A stretch of 35,577 bases of DNA from Streptomyces longisporoflavus (GTDB lineage: Bacteria > Actinomycetota > Actinomycetes > Streptomycetales > Streptomycetaceae): NCBI RefSeq assembly GCF_014649775.1, contig NZ_BMTR01000046.1:1-35577 (forward strand), in the 5' to 3' direction. The notes below the pieces were generated by a model, which saw only the letters and a list, made by a program, of their open reading frames with translations, ran no database searches and was not told the origin of the DNA. Numbering within the stretch: position 1 is the first letter of the stretch; each line of letters starts with the position of its first letter. This document shows, piece after piece, positions 14,398 to 22,407 of the stretch. The position numbers were made by a program, and so were the translations under genes.

Positions 14398-16401
14398 CTA
14401 CCGCTTGATGCGGCCGCGCACGGCAAGGACTGCCAGGCCGAGCAGGGCGGGTTCGAAGAGGCGGGAGGCCATTTCGGTGTAGGTCCCGGCCGTGGTCAGG
14501 GCCTGGCCCGAAGAGCGGAAGATCACCGAGTTCACCACTACCCGCAGGCCCTTCTCGAAGCGTTCGGTCGACATCCGCTCGTGCAGTGAGCCGCTGGGAT
14601 TGACGGGCTCGGGCGCGGACTCCGGATGGGGCTCGGGCTCGGGCGCGGACTCCGGATGGGGCCCGGGCGCGGGCGCGTCAGAGGTCGGCTGGCTGTTCTG
14701 GCCGGTCACGCCCGCGCTCACGGTGGACCGCGGTGCGGGGTCATCAGCCGGCAGGCCCCACAGCATCATGGCCAGGAGCGTGGTTGTCATGGCGAGCAGG
14801 AGCCACACCAGGGCACGGGTGGCGCGCAGGCCGTACCCCGACAGCGCCCAGTAGGCGGTGAGCAGGCCGCGTTCGGCGCGCGGAGTCTGTGACGTACGGC
14901 GGCGCATCTCCATCTCGCCGTAGTAGAAGTCGGCGGCGCCGGGCTCGTTCTTGCTATCCTCGAAGGCTTTGCGTAACTGCCGGTACATCGCTGCCAGTGA
15001 GTCCGGCTGGGTGTCGCCCGCGCCGAGCACAGCCACGTTCCAGCCCGGCACGGCCCCGGACTGACGGGCACGCCAGTGGTGTTCCTCGGCCAGGGTGCGC
15101 CGCTCGGTGAACCGCACGGGGCGCCCGCGCCGCCAGGCAGTGCGGGGCGGGACCGTGGCGAAGGAGCAGGTGCCTTCCAGGCGGAGCTGGTCCAGGTGCA
15201 CGGTCCCGGTCAGCAGGCAGCGTGACAAGTCGATGTCGGCGAGTACCAGATGTGCCGCGTCCACCCCATGCAGGGAGGCCAGGCGTACCGCGGGGCTCCG
15301 GCTGCTGACCAGCAGGGATTCGTCCAGGGCCCGCCCGTTGGACAGGGAGAAGAAGAGCCCGGACTCCGAGTGGATGCTGAGGGGATACTCGAAGACGGCG
15401 TGGGTGAAGTCCACCGTGGCGTGCCGCAAGCGGAGAGCGGCCGTCGAGGACCAGCGTGTCCGCAGGCACACCAGACGGCGCGTGGCCATGGCCATCGTCA
15501 CCGGGCCGTCGAACGACGCCCCCGACAGTGTCACCTGCCCCGCACACACCAAAGGCCCCACGTTCACCGGCTGTGCGAAGACGGCCGACGAGAAGTCGGC
15601 GTTCTGGGTGAAGAGCGCAGAGTCGAAGCCGACGTCGTCCTTGAATGCAGCGGCGACGAAGCCGGCGCAGCCGTCGAAGGACGCCCGGCGGAACACGGCG
15701 GGGCCATGGAAGAGCGCCGAGTCGAAGTCCGCGCCGCCGCCGATGGTCGCCGAGCCGAACCAGGCGGTGCCCCCGAAGGACGTCGAGCCGAATGAGGCAT
15801 CGCGCTCGAAGGTCACCGAGCCGAAGCTCGCCCCCTTGTCGAAGATCGCCGACCCGAAGTCAGCACGCTGTCCGAAGGTCGCCGAGCCGAACTTGGCAAC
15901 GCGCTTGAACGCCGCCGAGTCGAAAGTGGCGAGGCCTTCGAAGCTCGCCGAGTCGAACGCCGCGGTGCGCTCGAAGACCGCCGAGCCGAACCACGCTTCT
16001 TCCTCGAAGGCCGCCGATTCGAAAGTGGCCCTGCCGCCGAAGACGGCCGAGCCGAACCAGGCCACGTTCTCGAAGACCGCCGAGCCGAAGGTGGCGATGC
16101 CTTTGAAAACGGACGCGCCGAACATGGCAGTTCGCTCGAAGGTCGCCGAGCCGAGCCTGACGGTGCCCTCGAAGGTTGCCGAGTCGAACGTGGCGATGCC
16201 CGTGAAGGTCGCCGGACCGAAGTTGGCATCACCTTCGAAGACCGCCGAGCCGAACTCGACGGTACCGAGGAGCACTTGGCCAGTCACAGGGTCACGTACG
16301 GCATGCAGCAGTCTCTCGAGGAGAGGCTCATCGAATGTGGTGCCCTGGTGGTCGATGTCGCTGCCGTGCGCAAGGCCGGCGAGGTAGGCATCACGCTGCA
16401 T
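14398..16401 (-). CDS. Pentapeptide-repeat membrane protein
   Basis: About 667 residues. From about residue 35 to 300 the chain is a long run of five-residue units with a central Phe (FGSAVFEGDANFGPATF-like), the signature of a right-handed quadrilateral beta helix. After a shorter irregular repeat and an alpha segment containing SLAAMYRQLRKAFEDSKN come a membrane segment (ALVWLLLAMTTTLLAMMLWG), a Pro/Glu linker with two copies of EPEPHPESAP, and a last hydrophobic segment near the C-terminus. Streptomyces carries such fusions; their function is unknown. Ribosome binding sites are weak, so the start is uncertain: ATG 16401 is chosen because the next residues fit, and the frame stays open to 16545. 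Confidence 0.8.
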   Translation of the reverse strand: MQRDAYLAGLAHGSDIDHQGTTFDEPLLERLLHAVRDPVTGQVLLGTVEFGSAVFEGDANFGPATFTGIATFDSATFEGTVRLGSATFERTAMFGASVFKGIATFGSAVFENVAWFGSAVFGGRATFESAAFEEEAWFGSAVFERTAAFDSASFEGLATFDSAAFKRVAKFGSATFGQRADFGSAIFDKGASFGSVTFERDASFGSTSFGGTAWFGSATIGGGADFDSALFHGPAVFRRASFDGCAGFVAAAFKDDVGFDSALFTQNADFSSAVFAQPVNVGPLVCAGQVTLSGASFDGPVTMAMATRRLVCLRTRWSSTAALRLRHATVDFTHAVFEYPLSIHSESGLFFSLSNGRALDESLLVSSRSPAVRLASLHGVDAAHLVLADIDLSRCLLTGTVHLDQLRLEGTCSFATVPPRTAWRRGRPVRFTERRTLAEEHHWRARQSGAVPGWNVAVLGAGDTQPDSLAAMYRQLRKAFEDSKNEPGAADFYYGEMEMRRRTSQTPRAERGLLTAYWALSGYGLRATRALVWLLLAMTTTLLAMMLWGLPADDPAPRSTVSAGVTGQNSQPTSDAPAPGPHPESAPEPEPHPESAPEPVNPSGSLHERMSTERFEKGLRVVVNSVIFRSSGQALTTAGTYTEMASRLFEPALLGLAVLAVRGRIKR

Positions 16402-16764
16402 GTCGGAGACGTGTGCCAGGCAGCGACGATGCGGAGCGAGGGACCGACCGCGACAGCCGATCGGGTCCGTACTTGTCGCGCCCCGGCCGCAATGCGGCCA
16501 GATCGGTGGTGACGGCGTAGGCGCCATACCAGGGGGACACCACAACCGGCCCGGGCGGTTGCGGGCTGTGCGGGCAGGCCCCTGACCAACTCACTTGCGA
16601 GGAGCACGAGGTCAACGCTGGCGCTCCCGCCCCATGCATGGCGCCCGGCAACCGCCCGAGCCGGGCCCACACCGGCAGCCGGGCCCACACCGGTATCCGC
16701 CCATCGTCGACTGCCCGAGGTAAGGTTCCATACTGGTAGGCACCTATTACGTACGGAGGTCGTA

Positions 16765-17553
16765 GTGGATACCGAGATCGTGCGGGCGTGGGTCGACGGC
16801 TGGGCCATCTCGCGCGGGGCCGCACCTCCGGTAGCGGAGCCCTGGGGGTTCACGGTCGACGTCGGCCTGCCCGGTCAGGTGACCCGGCACGTATTGCCGC
16901 ACGCCGACGAGGCGCTCGTCCGCAAGCTCACTGAGAGTGCCGCGGCCCCTGGCACCTGGCTCAAGATATGCCTGCCCCCGGAGGCCATCACCCCTTGGCT
17001 CGCGCCCGGATGGGCCTTTGACGACCCCGGCTTCCTGATGTCGACAACCCTGCGTCCGTCCGCAGCAGATCTCCCTGCCGACTACCAACTCCGCACGTGG
17101 ACCCGTGGAGACAGTGGAAGCCATGGAAGCCATGGAAGCCGTGAAAGCCGTGAAAGCCGTGGGCAAGTCACCCGCGCCCTCATCAAGTCCGCGGACGGCG
17201 CCTTCGCCGCCCGCGGCCAGATCGCCGGCCACTCGCGTGCCGACCGCGTCGTGTTCGACCAGATAGAGACGGCCCCCGCCCACCGACGCCGGGGCCTGGG
17301 GCGCGCGGTCATGCGCACCTTGGCGAACGCGGCGATCGAGGCGGGCGCCCGGACCGGGGTGCTCGGCGCCACAGTTGAGGGACAGGGCCTGTACGAGTCA
17401 CTTGGCTGGACCACACACGCGCCGCTCACCGGCGTATTTGCTACGCCGGATACGCCAGCCCCGCCAGCCCCGCCAGCCCCGCCAGCCCCGCCAGCCCCGC
17501 CAGCCCCGCCGGGCCTCAGGACGTCGGGGCCGGCTTGGGTTCGCCGGGGTTGA
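16765..17553 (+). CDS. GNAT-family N-acetyltransferase
   Basis: A protein of 262 residues. The acetyl-CoA motif RRRGLGRAVM follows the strand VVFDQIETAP at about 165-190, and LYESLGW gives the C-terminal GNAT signature. The N-terminal half looks like a degenerate second GNAT-like domain. The substrate is unknown. Two microsatellites sit in the coding sequence: a 9-base repeat giving SHGSHGSRESRESR (about residue 117) and six copies of a 9-base unit giving APPAPP near the C-terminus. The GTG at 16765 has GGAGG about seven bases upstream. The 3' end overlaps the convergent AIM24 gene by 38 bases, and that overlap includes the last 12 codons. Confidence 0.88.
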   Translation: MDTEIVRAWVDGWAISRGAAPPVAEPWGFTVDVGLPGQVTRHVLPHADEALVRKLTESAAAPGTWLKICLPPEAITPWLAPGWAFDDPGFLMSTTLRPSAADLPADYQLRTWTRGDSGSHGSHGSRESRESRGQVTRALIKSADGAFAARGQIAGHSRADRVVFDQIETAPAHRRRGLGRAVMRTLANAAIEAGARTGVLGATVEGQGLYESLGWTTHAPLTGVFATPDTPAPPAPPAPPAPPAPPAPPGLRTSGPAWVRRG

Positions 17554-18187
17554 CCACCGCGACGCCTTCGCCCTCCAGCTTCAGCTGCACGGCCTCGCCC
17601 GAGCCGCCCTTCACCATCGAACCGACGCTCTGGGAACGGTGCAGCGACGGGTGCAGCTGCGGGCTCCAGGCAACGACGGCGTCGGTGTCCACGTACACGG
17701 GCGCGTCCGGCGTCACAGGCAGTACCAGCGGGATACCTGCACTGGTCAGCGCAAGGCGGCCGGTACCGGTGAACGTGCAGTTGAACAGGCCGCCGCCTGC
17801 CATTCCCGCGCCCTTGACGGTGGTGATGTCGTAGTTCAGCGAGGCGTCGAAGCACAGGATGTTCTTGCCGTTGACCGTCAGGCCCCGGTCCTCCTCCACG
17901 TCGACGAGGAAGCAGTGCGCCGCGTCGGACGCGAACCAGGCCTCACCCTCACCGCTGACCGTCATCAGGGCCAGACCCTCACCGGTCACCGCGCGCTTGA
18001 GGAAGTTGCCCACGCCCTGGCCCTGCCGCTCGAATTCCAGCGAACCCCGCCAGGCGACCATCGTCCCCTGCCGGGCCTGGGCCTCGCCCTTGACGGCGTA
18101 GCGCACCGCCATGGCGTTCTCCTGCGTGAGGCCGGGGGCCGACGCGGGCTGAATGAGATTCTCGGGATCGAAGAGATTTCGATGCAT
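17516..18187 (-). CDS. AIM24-family protein
   Basis: A protein of 223 residues with the AIM24/TRAP-like beta-rich fold: GTMVAWRGSLEFERQGQG, an FNCTFTGTGRLALTSAG core and PVYVDTDAVVAWSP. Bacterial members are soluble and of unknown role; the name comes from a mitochondrial protein of yeast. The ATG at 18187 has GGAAG four bases upstream. The reading to 18220 adds residues unlike the family. An LPFR small-protein gene precedes it on the same strand, 64 bases away. Confidence 0.88.
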   Translation of the reverse strand: MHRNLFDPENLIQPASAPGLTQENAMAVRYAVKGEAQARQGTMVAWRGSLEFERQGQGVGNFLKRAVTGEGLALMTVSGEGEAWFASDAAHCFLVDVEEDRGLTVNGKNILCFDASLNYDITTVKGAGMAGGGLFNCTFTGTGRLALTSAGIPLVLPVTPDAPVYVDTDAVVAWSPQLHPSLHRSQSVGSMVKGGSGEAVQLKLEGEGVAVVNPGEPKPAPTS

Positions 18188-18251
18188 AAAGCTTCCGTTA
18201 CCCCGCCAACTCACCCTCACGCAGGCGGAGTTGAGGCTACGGCAGTGGATC

Positions 18252-18380
18252 TCAGTGACGGCCGTGCGCGGTGTCGGAAGCTCCGCCGAACAGCCGGGCG
18301 ACGGCCCGGAAGGGCAGGGTGACGACGGTGGCGATGGCTCCGCCGATGGCGCGGAAGACGTCTGCGATGGCCTTCAGCAT
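18252..18380 (-). CDS. LPFR-motif small protein
   Basis: A 42-residue peptide starting with an ATG six bases after a perfect GGAGG. It has an amphipathic or hydrophobic helix (AIADVFRAIGGAIATVVTLP) and the LPFRAVARLFGG motif seen in a family of short Streptomyces proteins of unknown function. It may associate with the membrane. It is too short for ordinary ORF lists and lies just upstream of the AIM24 gene on the same strand, so the two are probably co-transcribed. Confidence 0.8.
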   Translation of the reverse strand: MLKAIADVFRAIGGAIATVVTLPFRAVARLFGGASDTAHGRH

Positions 18381-18597
18381 GAGGGCACCTCCGAACAAGG
18401 CCGTCCGTCCGGCGGACCGGGGACGGCGAATGGGACGCCGCACGGTTCCGTACGGCTTGACCAACCCCCGGTGCCCTGAGCTGAGCAGCGGAAACACGCA
18501 TGCGGCCGCTGTCGTGAAGTGTCGTCCGTGAAGTGTCGTCGCGCCGTCCGCGGGTACCTGCTCCGGCCAAGAGCCGAACGGCCAAGGAGGAGACATC

Positions 18598-18855
18598 GTG
18601 AGTGAGTGGATACCGGCCTCCCCCGGCGAGGACGGCAGCACCCCCGTTCCCAGGGACCCACCTGACCAGCAGGCCACGGGCGAACCGGACGCCTGGGACC
18701 TGGACGTGGGCAAGGCCGACGACGACGGCGACGAAGACAGCGCCAAGGCGGCCAAGGTTCCCGCCACGGACGAGGGAGGCACCGCAAGGCGCGGCAAATC
18801 CGACGCCCTGGAAAGCCACCCGGAGAAGCCGGTCCCGGACGAACCGACCGGCTGA
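18598..18855 (+). CDS. Small acidic hypothetical protein
   Basis: An 85-residue hydrophilic protein rich in Asp, Glu, Pro and Gly (AWDLDVGKADDDGDEDSAK), probably disordered. The GTG start has GGAGGAG seven bases upstream, so translation is well supported. No family is recognised. The 217-bp stretch separating it from the divergent LPFR gene holds a repeated GTGAAGTGTCGTC unit (about 18512-18541). Confidence 0.7.
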   Translation: MSEWIPASPGEDGSTPVPRDPPDQQATGEPDAWDLDVGKADDDGDEDSAKAAKVPATDEGGTARRGKSDALESHPEKPVPDEPTG

Positions 18856-18971
18856 CGAGCCGAGGTGGGCCCCTGACCTGGAGGGGGCCCACGGCTCGCG
18901 GCGCCTCGGCCTCGGCCGCCACCGGCACTTCGTAATGGAGCGCTCTGGAGAAGCGCAGAGAGGATCATGCG

Positions 18972-19124
18972 ATGCATCCAATGCATCCGACGTATCCGAT
19001 TGAACTGGCGGCGCCCGGCGGGGGACCCGATGGACCACCGTGGCTCGGAATCGCCTTCGGCGTGGTTGTGGTGATCGGAGCGGTGTTCTTCGCAGTCAGC
19101 CTGATGCGAGGCCGAGGCAAGTGA
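18972..19124 (+). CDS. Small single-pass membrane protein
   Basis: A 50-residue ORF starting with an ATG, with GAGAGGA about seven bases upstream. It begins MHPMHPTYPIE, has a Pro/Gly-rich spacer, then one hydrophobic segment (LGIAFGVVVVIGAVFFAVSL) and a positive tail (MRGRGK), so the tail is predicted to be cytoplasmic. It follows the acidic protein gene at 18598 on the same strand, about 115 bases downstream. The function is unknown. The clean hydrophobic core followed by a basic stop-transfer tail, with codon use like the neighbours, makes it a credible gene. Confidence 0.65.
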   Translation: MHPMHPTYPIELAAPGGGPDGPPWLGIAFGVVVVIGAVFFAVSLMRGRGK

Positions 19125-19180
19125 GCGAGTGAGGGAGTGAGCGAGTGAGGGAGTGAGCGAGTGAGGGAGTGAGCGAGGGA
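19122..19180 (+). repeat. Tandem repeat of GAGCGAGTGAGGGAGT
   Basis: Three to four copies of a 16-base unit made of two near-identical 8-mers begin at the stop codon of the small membrane gene. They are followed (19200-19290) by degenerate TTCCCCCTGAGC repeats. No gene is seen until 19311. Confidence 0.8.
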
Positions 19181-19310
19181 CGACGCGGTTCGCCGGCGTC
19201 ACCCGCGCCTGAGCCCCTTCCCCCTTGAGCACCTTCCCCCTGAGCCCTTTCCCGCCTGCGCCGCCTTCCGCCTGAGCCCCTACCCGCTGGTGGATTGAGT
19301 ACGGAAGCTC

Positions 19311-19949
19311 ATGCGGGCAATGACCGGAAGCCCGCAGGGTATGGGCATGCGATCGACATTTCTCCCGAAGCCCTTGCTGGCGGCCGCGCTCGGCGGCGTC
19401 GTCGTCCTGGCCGGCTTCGGCGCGCAGGACGCCACTGCCGATCAGGCCTCCGCGGCCCGTACCGTCGCAGCCACGAGCGACGCTGGCGCCGAGGCGCGGT
19501 TCCTCGAGATGGCGGACCTCTTCTCGCAGGTCTGTGCCCCGGACGTCTCCAGTGGCGCCGGCGCCGATGCCACAGCGGTGGAGCCGCCCCCCGACTCCAC
19601 CCTGCCCGTCCTGTTCGATCCGGTGCCGCTGTCCGTGACAGAGACGTGTGTCGCCCAGCGGCACCAACTCCGCATCAGCAAGGCCTTCTCGGGCAAGGGC
19701 CCGGCCACGTACGAGGAGATGCGGGACAAGCTGACGAGCCTGCGGTACCCGGCGGCGCGGATCCACCGCATGCCGGACTTCGCGGGCAAGCCCGTGGCAA
19801 GGCTCGACGTGCGCGTGGGAGCCGATCACCTGGCTCTGCAGGTCACCGGCATCCCCAGCGGCGTAATGGTGGAGGCGTTCGGCGCTCCGGAGGGCGTGAG
19901 CGTGACCGAGGTACGCCTGCAGCCGCAGGTGGACCTGCCCACATCCTGA
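19311..19949 (+). CDS. Secreted hypothetical protein
   Basis: A protein of up to 212 residues. A signal peptide follows MRSTFLPK (LLAAALGGVVVLAGFGAQDATA), with likely cleavage after ATA or a nearby Ala. The mature part has two cysteines (VCAPD and ETCVAQ), which may pair, and a C-terminal beta-like region ending GVSVTEVRLQPQVDLPTS. No enzyme motif is seen. The ATG at 19311 has GGAAG three bases upstream, while ATG 19341 or 19347 would give a more usual signal peptide; the start is therefore uncertain. Confidence 0.75.
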   Translation: MRAMTGSPQGMGMRSTFLPKPLLAAALGGVVVLAGFGAQDATADQASAARTVAATSDAGAEARFLEMADLFSQVCAPDVSSGAGADATAVEPPPDSTLPVLFDPVPLSVTETCVAQRHQLRISKAFSGKGPATYEEMRDKLTSLRYPAARIHRMPDFAGKPVARLDVRVGADHLALQVTGIPSGVMVEAFGAPEGVSVTEVRLQPQVDLPTS

Positions 19950-20009
19950 GGCACTGCTCCGCGACCGGGCAGGTTGCGCTCGCGACCGGCCTGGCCACAA
20001 GGTGGGGCC

Positions 20010-20027
20010 ATCGGTACCATCGGTACC
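20010..20027. promoter_or_regulatory. Direct repeat ATCGGTACC x2 at the antitoxin start
   Basis: Two adjacent 9-base repeats, each holding the palindrome GGTACC, end one base before the ATG at 20028. This is a likely autorepressor site for the RHH antitoxin, because such antitoxins bind repeated short palindromes over their own start. Confidence 0.5.
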
Positions 20028-20333
20028 ATGACGAGCAGCTCCGGCAGCCCTAAGGCGCTGAACCTGAGGTTCCCCGACCCGGCACAGCGCGCGGCGATCG
20101 AAGCGGCGGCCCGGCAAGAAGGCATGAGCATGCAGGAGTACATCCTGCAGGCCGCCGTCGACCGGGCCACCGCGGTCGAGAAGACTTTCCTGGCCGCGTT
20201 CCAGGCCTCGCAGGCACGTAGCGGCGAAGCCTTCCGCGACCTCGCCGACCTGGACCCGACCCCGGAGCAGCGGGAAGCCGAGCAGACTGCCCGCCGTGAC
20301 CTGGACGCGCCCGCCCGGGGGCATGCTGCGTGA
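20028..20333 (+). CDS. RHH-type antitoxin (CopG/DUF1778-like)
   Basis: A protein of 101 residues. The N-terminal LNLRFPDPAQRAAIEAAARQ followed by GMSMQEYILQAAVDRA has the strand-helix-helix pattern of ribbon-helix-helix antitoxins. The C-terminus is Glu/Arg/Ala-rich and would wrap the toxin. Its TGA overlaps the toxin GTG (GTGA, 20330-20333), the usual coupling in toxin-antitoxin operons. The toxin partner is split by an insertion sequence one codon later, so this antitoxin is now probably an orphan. Confidence 0.8.
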   Translation: MTSSSGSPKALNLRFPDPAQRAAIEAAARQEGMSMQEYILQAAVDRATAVEKTFLAAFQASQARSGEAFRDLADLDPTPEQREAEQTARRDLDAPARGHAA

Positions 20334-20403
20334 CTGAGGTTCCCCCGAGATGCGGAGTGTGTTGACAGAAGGTCAGATGGGACTCATGAGAGGAACATCG
20401 ACC

Positions 20404-20712
20404 ATGGCTGCCCCCAGAAAGTACTCGCTGGAGTTGCGTGAGCGCGCGGTGCGGATGTACCGCACCTCCGAGCCGAAGCCGCAGATCAAGAAGCTCGCCG
20501 TCGATCTCGGCGTGCACCCCGAGGCCCTGCGCGGCTGGATCAGACAGGCCGAGGCGGACGCCGGCGAGCGTGACGACCGGCTGACCACCGACGAGCGGGC
20601 GGAGCTCGCCGCGCTGCGCAAGGAGAACGTCCAGCTCAAGCGGGCGAACGACGTCCTGCGGACGGCCTCGGCTTTTTTCGCGGCGCAACTCGACCCGACC
20701 CGGCCCAGGTGA
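20404..20712 (+). CDS. IS3-family transposase OrfA
   Basis: A protein of 102 residues. An HTH_Tnp_1-type domain (YSLELRERAVRMYRTSEPKP, then LGVHPEALRGWIRQAEADAG) is followed by a leucine-zipper-like segment (LAALRKENVQLKRANDVLR). It binds the terminal repeats. GAGGAA lies nine bases before the ATG at 20404. Near its end the run GCTTTTTTCG (20671-20680) is a plausible -1 slippage site: shifting there joins orfA in frame to orfB with no stop between, giving the OrfAB transposase typical of the family. Confidence 0.92.
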   Translation: MAAPRKYSLELRERAVRMYRTSEPKPQIKKLAVDLGVHPEALRGWIRQAEADAGERDDRLTTDERAELAALRKENVQLKRANDVLRTASAFFAAQLDPTRPR

Positions 20713-21626
20713 CGGCGCTCGTCGACGAACACCCGCACCTGGGAGTCGAGTGCGTCCTGCGGGAACTCTCCATCGCCTCCTCGACGTACTACCGCTGGCG
20801 TCGTGCCGAGCGCGAGCCGTGCGAACGCGTGCGCCGGGACGCGGAACTGACCGAGCAGATCAAGGAGATCCACGCCGGTTCGGGCGGGATCTACGGCTCA
20901 CCGCGCGTGCACGCCGTGCTCAAGCGCGAGGGCGTCCAAGTGGGCCGCAAACGGGTCGAGCGCCTGATGCGCGAGGCAGACATCGCGGGCATCAGCCCAC
21001 GCCGCAAGGGCTTCACGCGCCGGGACCCCAAGGCCGACCCGGCCCCGGACCTGGTCCAGCGCGACTTCACCGCGAGTGCCCCGAACCGGCTGTGGGTCAC
21101 CGATCTGACGATGATCGCGACCGGCGAGGGCCCGTTGTGGCTGTCCGCGATCCGGGACGCGTTCTCCCGCCGGGTGGTGGCCTGGGAGACCTCCGCCCGC
21201 GCGGACGCCGACCTGGTGCTGTCCACGCTCGAGTACGCCCTCGCGTCCCGTGAGGTCGAGCCCGGACAGCTCATTCATCACGCGGACCACGGCTGTCAAT
21301 ATACGTCGATCAAGCTCACAACCCGCCTGCTGCGAGCAGGAGTTCAGGCGTCCATGGGCTCGGTCGGAGACAGCTACGACAACGCCCTCGCGGAGAACCT
21401 ATGGATGATCACCAAGACGGAGTGCATCCGCGGCCGCGTCTTCGCCAACCGGGCCGAGGCGAACCTCGCGCTCTTCGAGTACATCGACGGCTTCTATAAC
21501 TCCCGGCGCATCCAGAAACGACTCGGCTACCTCAGCCCGATCGAGTTCGAGGAGAAGCACTACGCCGACCAGGCAACGGCCGAACGAACGAACCTGAAAC
21601 CCCGTCAACCCGCCCTGACCAGCTGA
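20709..21626 (+). CDS. IS3-family transposase OrfB (DDE integrase domain)
   Basis: A protein of 305 residues. An HTH_21-like segment (GGIYGSPRVHAVLKREGVQV) precedes the rve integrase core with the three acidic residues: Asp in LWVTDLTMI, Asp in HHADHGCQYTS and Glu in NALAENLW. The C-terminal YNSRRIQKRLGYLSPIEFE is the usual IS3 ending. It starts with GTG overlapping the orfA stop by four bases (GTGA), but is more likely made as an OrfAB fusion by frameshifting. It looks intact and potentially active. Confidence 0.95.
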   Translation: MTALVDEHPHLGVECVLRELSIASSTYYRWRRAEREPCERVRRDAELTEQIKEIHAGSGGIYGSPRVHAVLKREGVQVGRKRVERLMREADIAGISPRRKGFTRRDPKADPAPDLVQRDFTASAPNRLWVTDLTMIATGEGPLWLSAIRDAFSRRVVAWETSARADADLVLSTLEYALASREVEPGQLIHHADHGCQYTSIKLTTRLLRAGVQASMGSVGDSYDNALAENLWMITKTECIRGRVFANRAEANLALFEYIDGFYNSRRIQKRLGYLSPIEFEEKHYADQATAERTNLKPRQPALTS

Positions 21627-22083
21627 TCAGCACCTCCCGCACACCGGGGGAACCTCAGACCCAGCCCGAACCACAGCACCCGCTCGACGTCTCCTTCCTT
21701 CTCCACGCCGCCGAGCTCCTCGACGGGGACCCTCAGGTCGACGACCTGGGACCCTTGTACGCGGCGATCGGACGAGTCAACGCACGCGCCCTGGAGCACG
21801 ACATCTACGGCTCGCTCAACCTGAAAGCGGCCGCGCTCCTGCACACCCTGGCTCGGCTGCCCTGCCTCGAGCACTCCAACGCAGCCTTCGCCTGGCACTC
21901 CACCGAGGCCTACCTGCTGCTCCACGAGCGCCGCCTGGACTACCCCGTAAAGTCAGCAGCCGACCTGGTCCGCGACGCCGCCTCCGGCAGCAAGGGCGTG
22001 GCCGTCATCGCCCGCCAACTGCGCGACTGGACCGTCAACTGACCGTTCGCGGAGCGAGACGGGCTTACGCGGGGGAGTCGACC

Positions 22084-22365
22084 ATGGGTACGGCAAGCGG
22101 CAGCAAGCCCGGTACCGACATCGGCGGCGCCCACATCGGACTGATCATCACGGTCGTCGCCCTGGCCGTCACCACTGGCCTGTCAGGCCCGCGCTGGCCT
22201 GTGATCGCCGCAGGCTGCTTCACCGCATGGTTCCTCCTCTCGCTGACAGTCATCCGCGGCAGGGGCGGACGAGGCGGCAGGGGCGGACGAGGCGGACGCG
22301 GCAGAAGCGCCCTCCGACGGGCCTACGTCGCCACCTTCGGCTGGGGCGACTACATCACCCCCTGA
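22084..22365 (+). CDS. Small two-helix membrane protein with RGG repeat
   Basis: A 93-residue protein. Two hydrophobic segments (HIGLIITVVALAVTTGL and WPVIAAGCFTAWFLLSLTVI) are followed by about five GRG/RGG units made by a 9-base repeat and the basic-aromatic tail ALRRAYVATFGWGDYITP. The ATG has GGGGGAG six bases upstream. The tail should face the cytoplasm. The function is unknown. It follows the interrupted toxin remnant by about 40 bases and is convergent with the multicopper oxidase. Confidence 0.75.
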   Translation: MGTASGSKPGTDIGGAHIGLIITVVALAVTTGLSGPRWPVIAAGCFTAWFLLSLTVIRGRGGRGGRGGRGGRGRSALRRAYVATFGWGDYITP

Positions 22366-22407
22366 GGGCGTCGATGCGAGCCACAAGCTCCGGCCCGAAC
22401 GACACAA

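Larger units (their letters stand above)
20335..21657 (+). mobile_element. IS3-family insertion sequence
   Basis: The element is 1323 bp. Its ends are inverted repeats beginning TGAGGTTCCCCC (left, 20335) and the reverse complement at 21646-21657, with further partial matching (TGCGG). It is flanked by a 3-bp direct repeat GAC (20332-20334 and 21658-21660), the expected target-site duplication. It holds overlapping orfA and orfB, the IS3 arrangement. The intact repeats, ORFs and duplication suggest recent insertion. Confidence 0.93.
20330..22042 (+). pseudogene. Fic-type TA toxin gene interrupted by IS3 element
   Basis: Joining 20330-20334 (GTG AC) to 21661 gives an uninterrupted reading of about 128 residues, starting V-T-Q-P-E-P-Q-H-P-L and continuing DVSFLLHAAELLDGDPQVDD, with GSLNLKAAALLHTLARLPCL and a final VIARQLRDWTVN. 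This matches the small Streptomyces proteins annotated as Fic-family toxin components, which usually follow an RHH antitoxin. The classic HPFxxGNGR motif is not present, as in those relatives. The IS lies within codon 2 and is bounded by the duplicated GAC. Low-level expression of the 3' part from a start near 21755 is possible but would lack the N-terminus. Confidence 0.8.
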
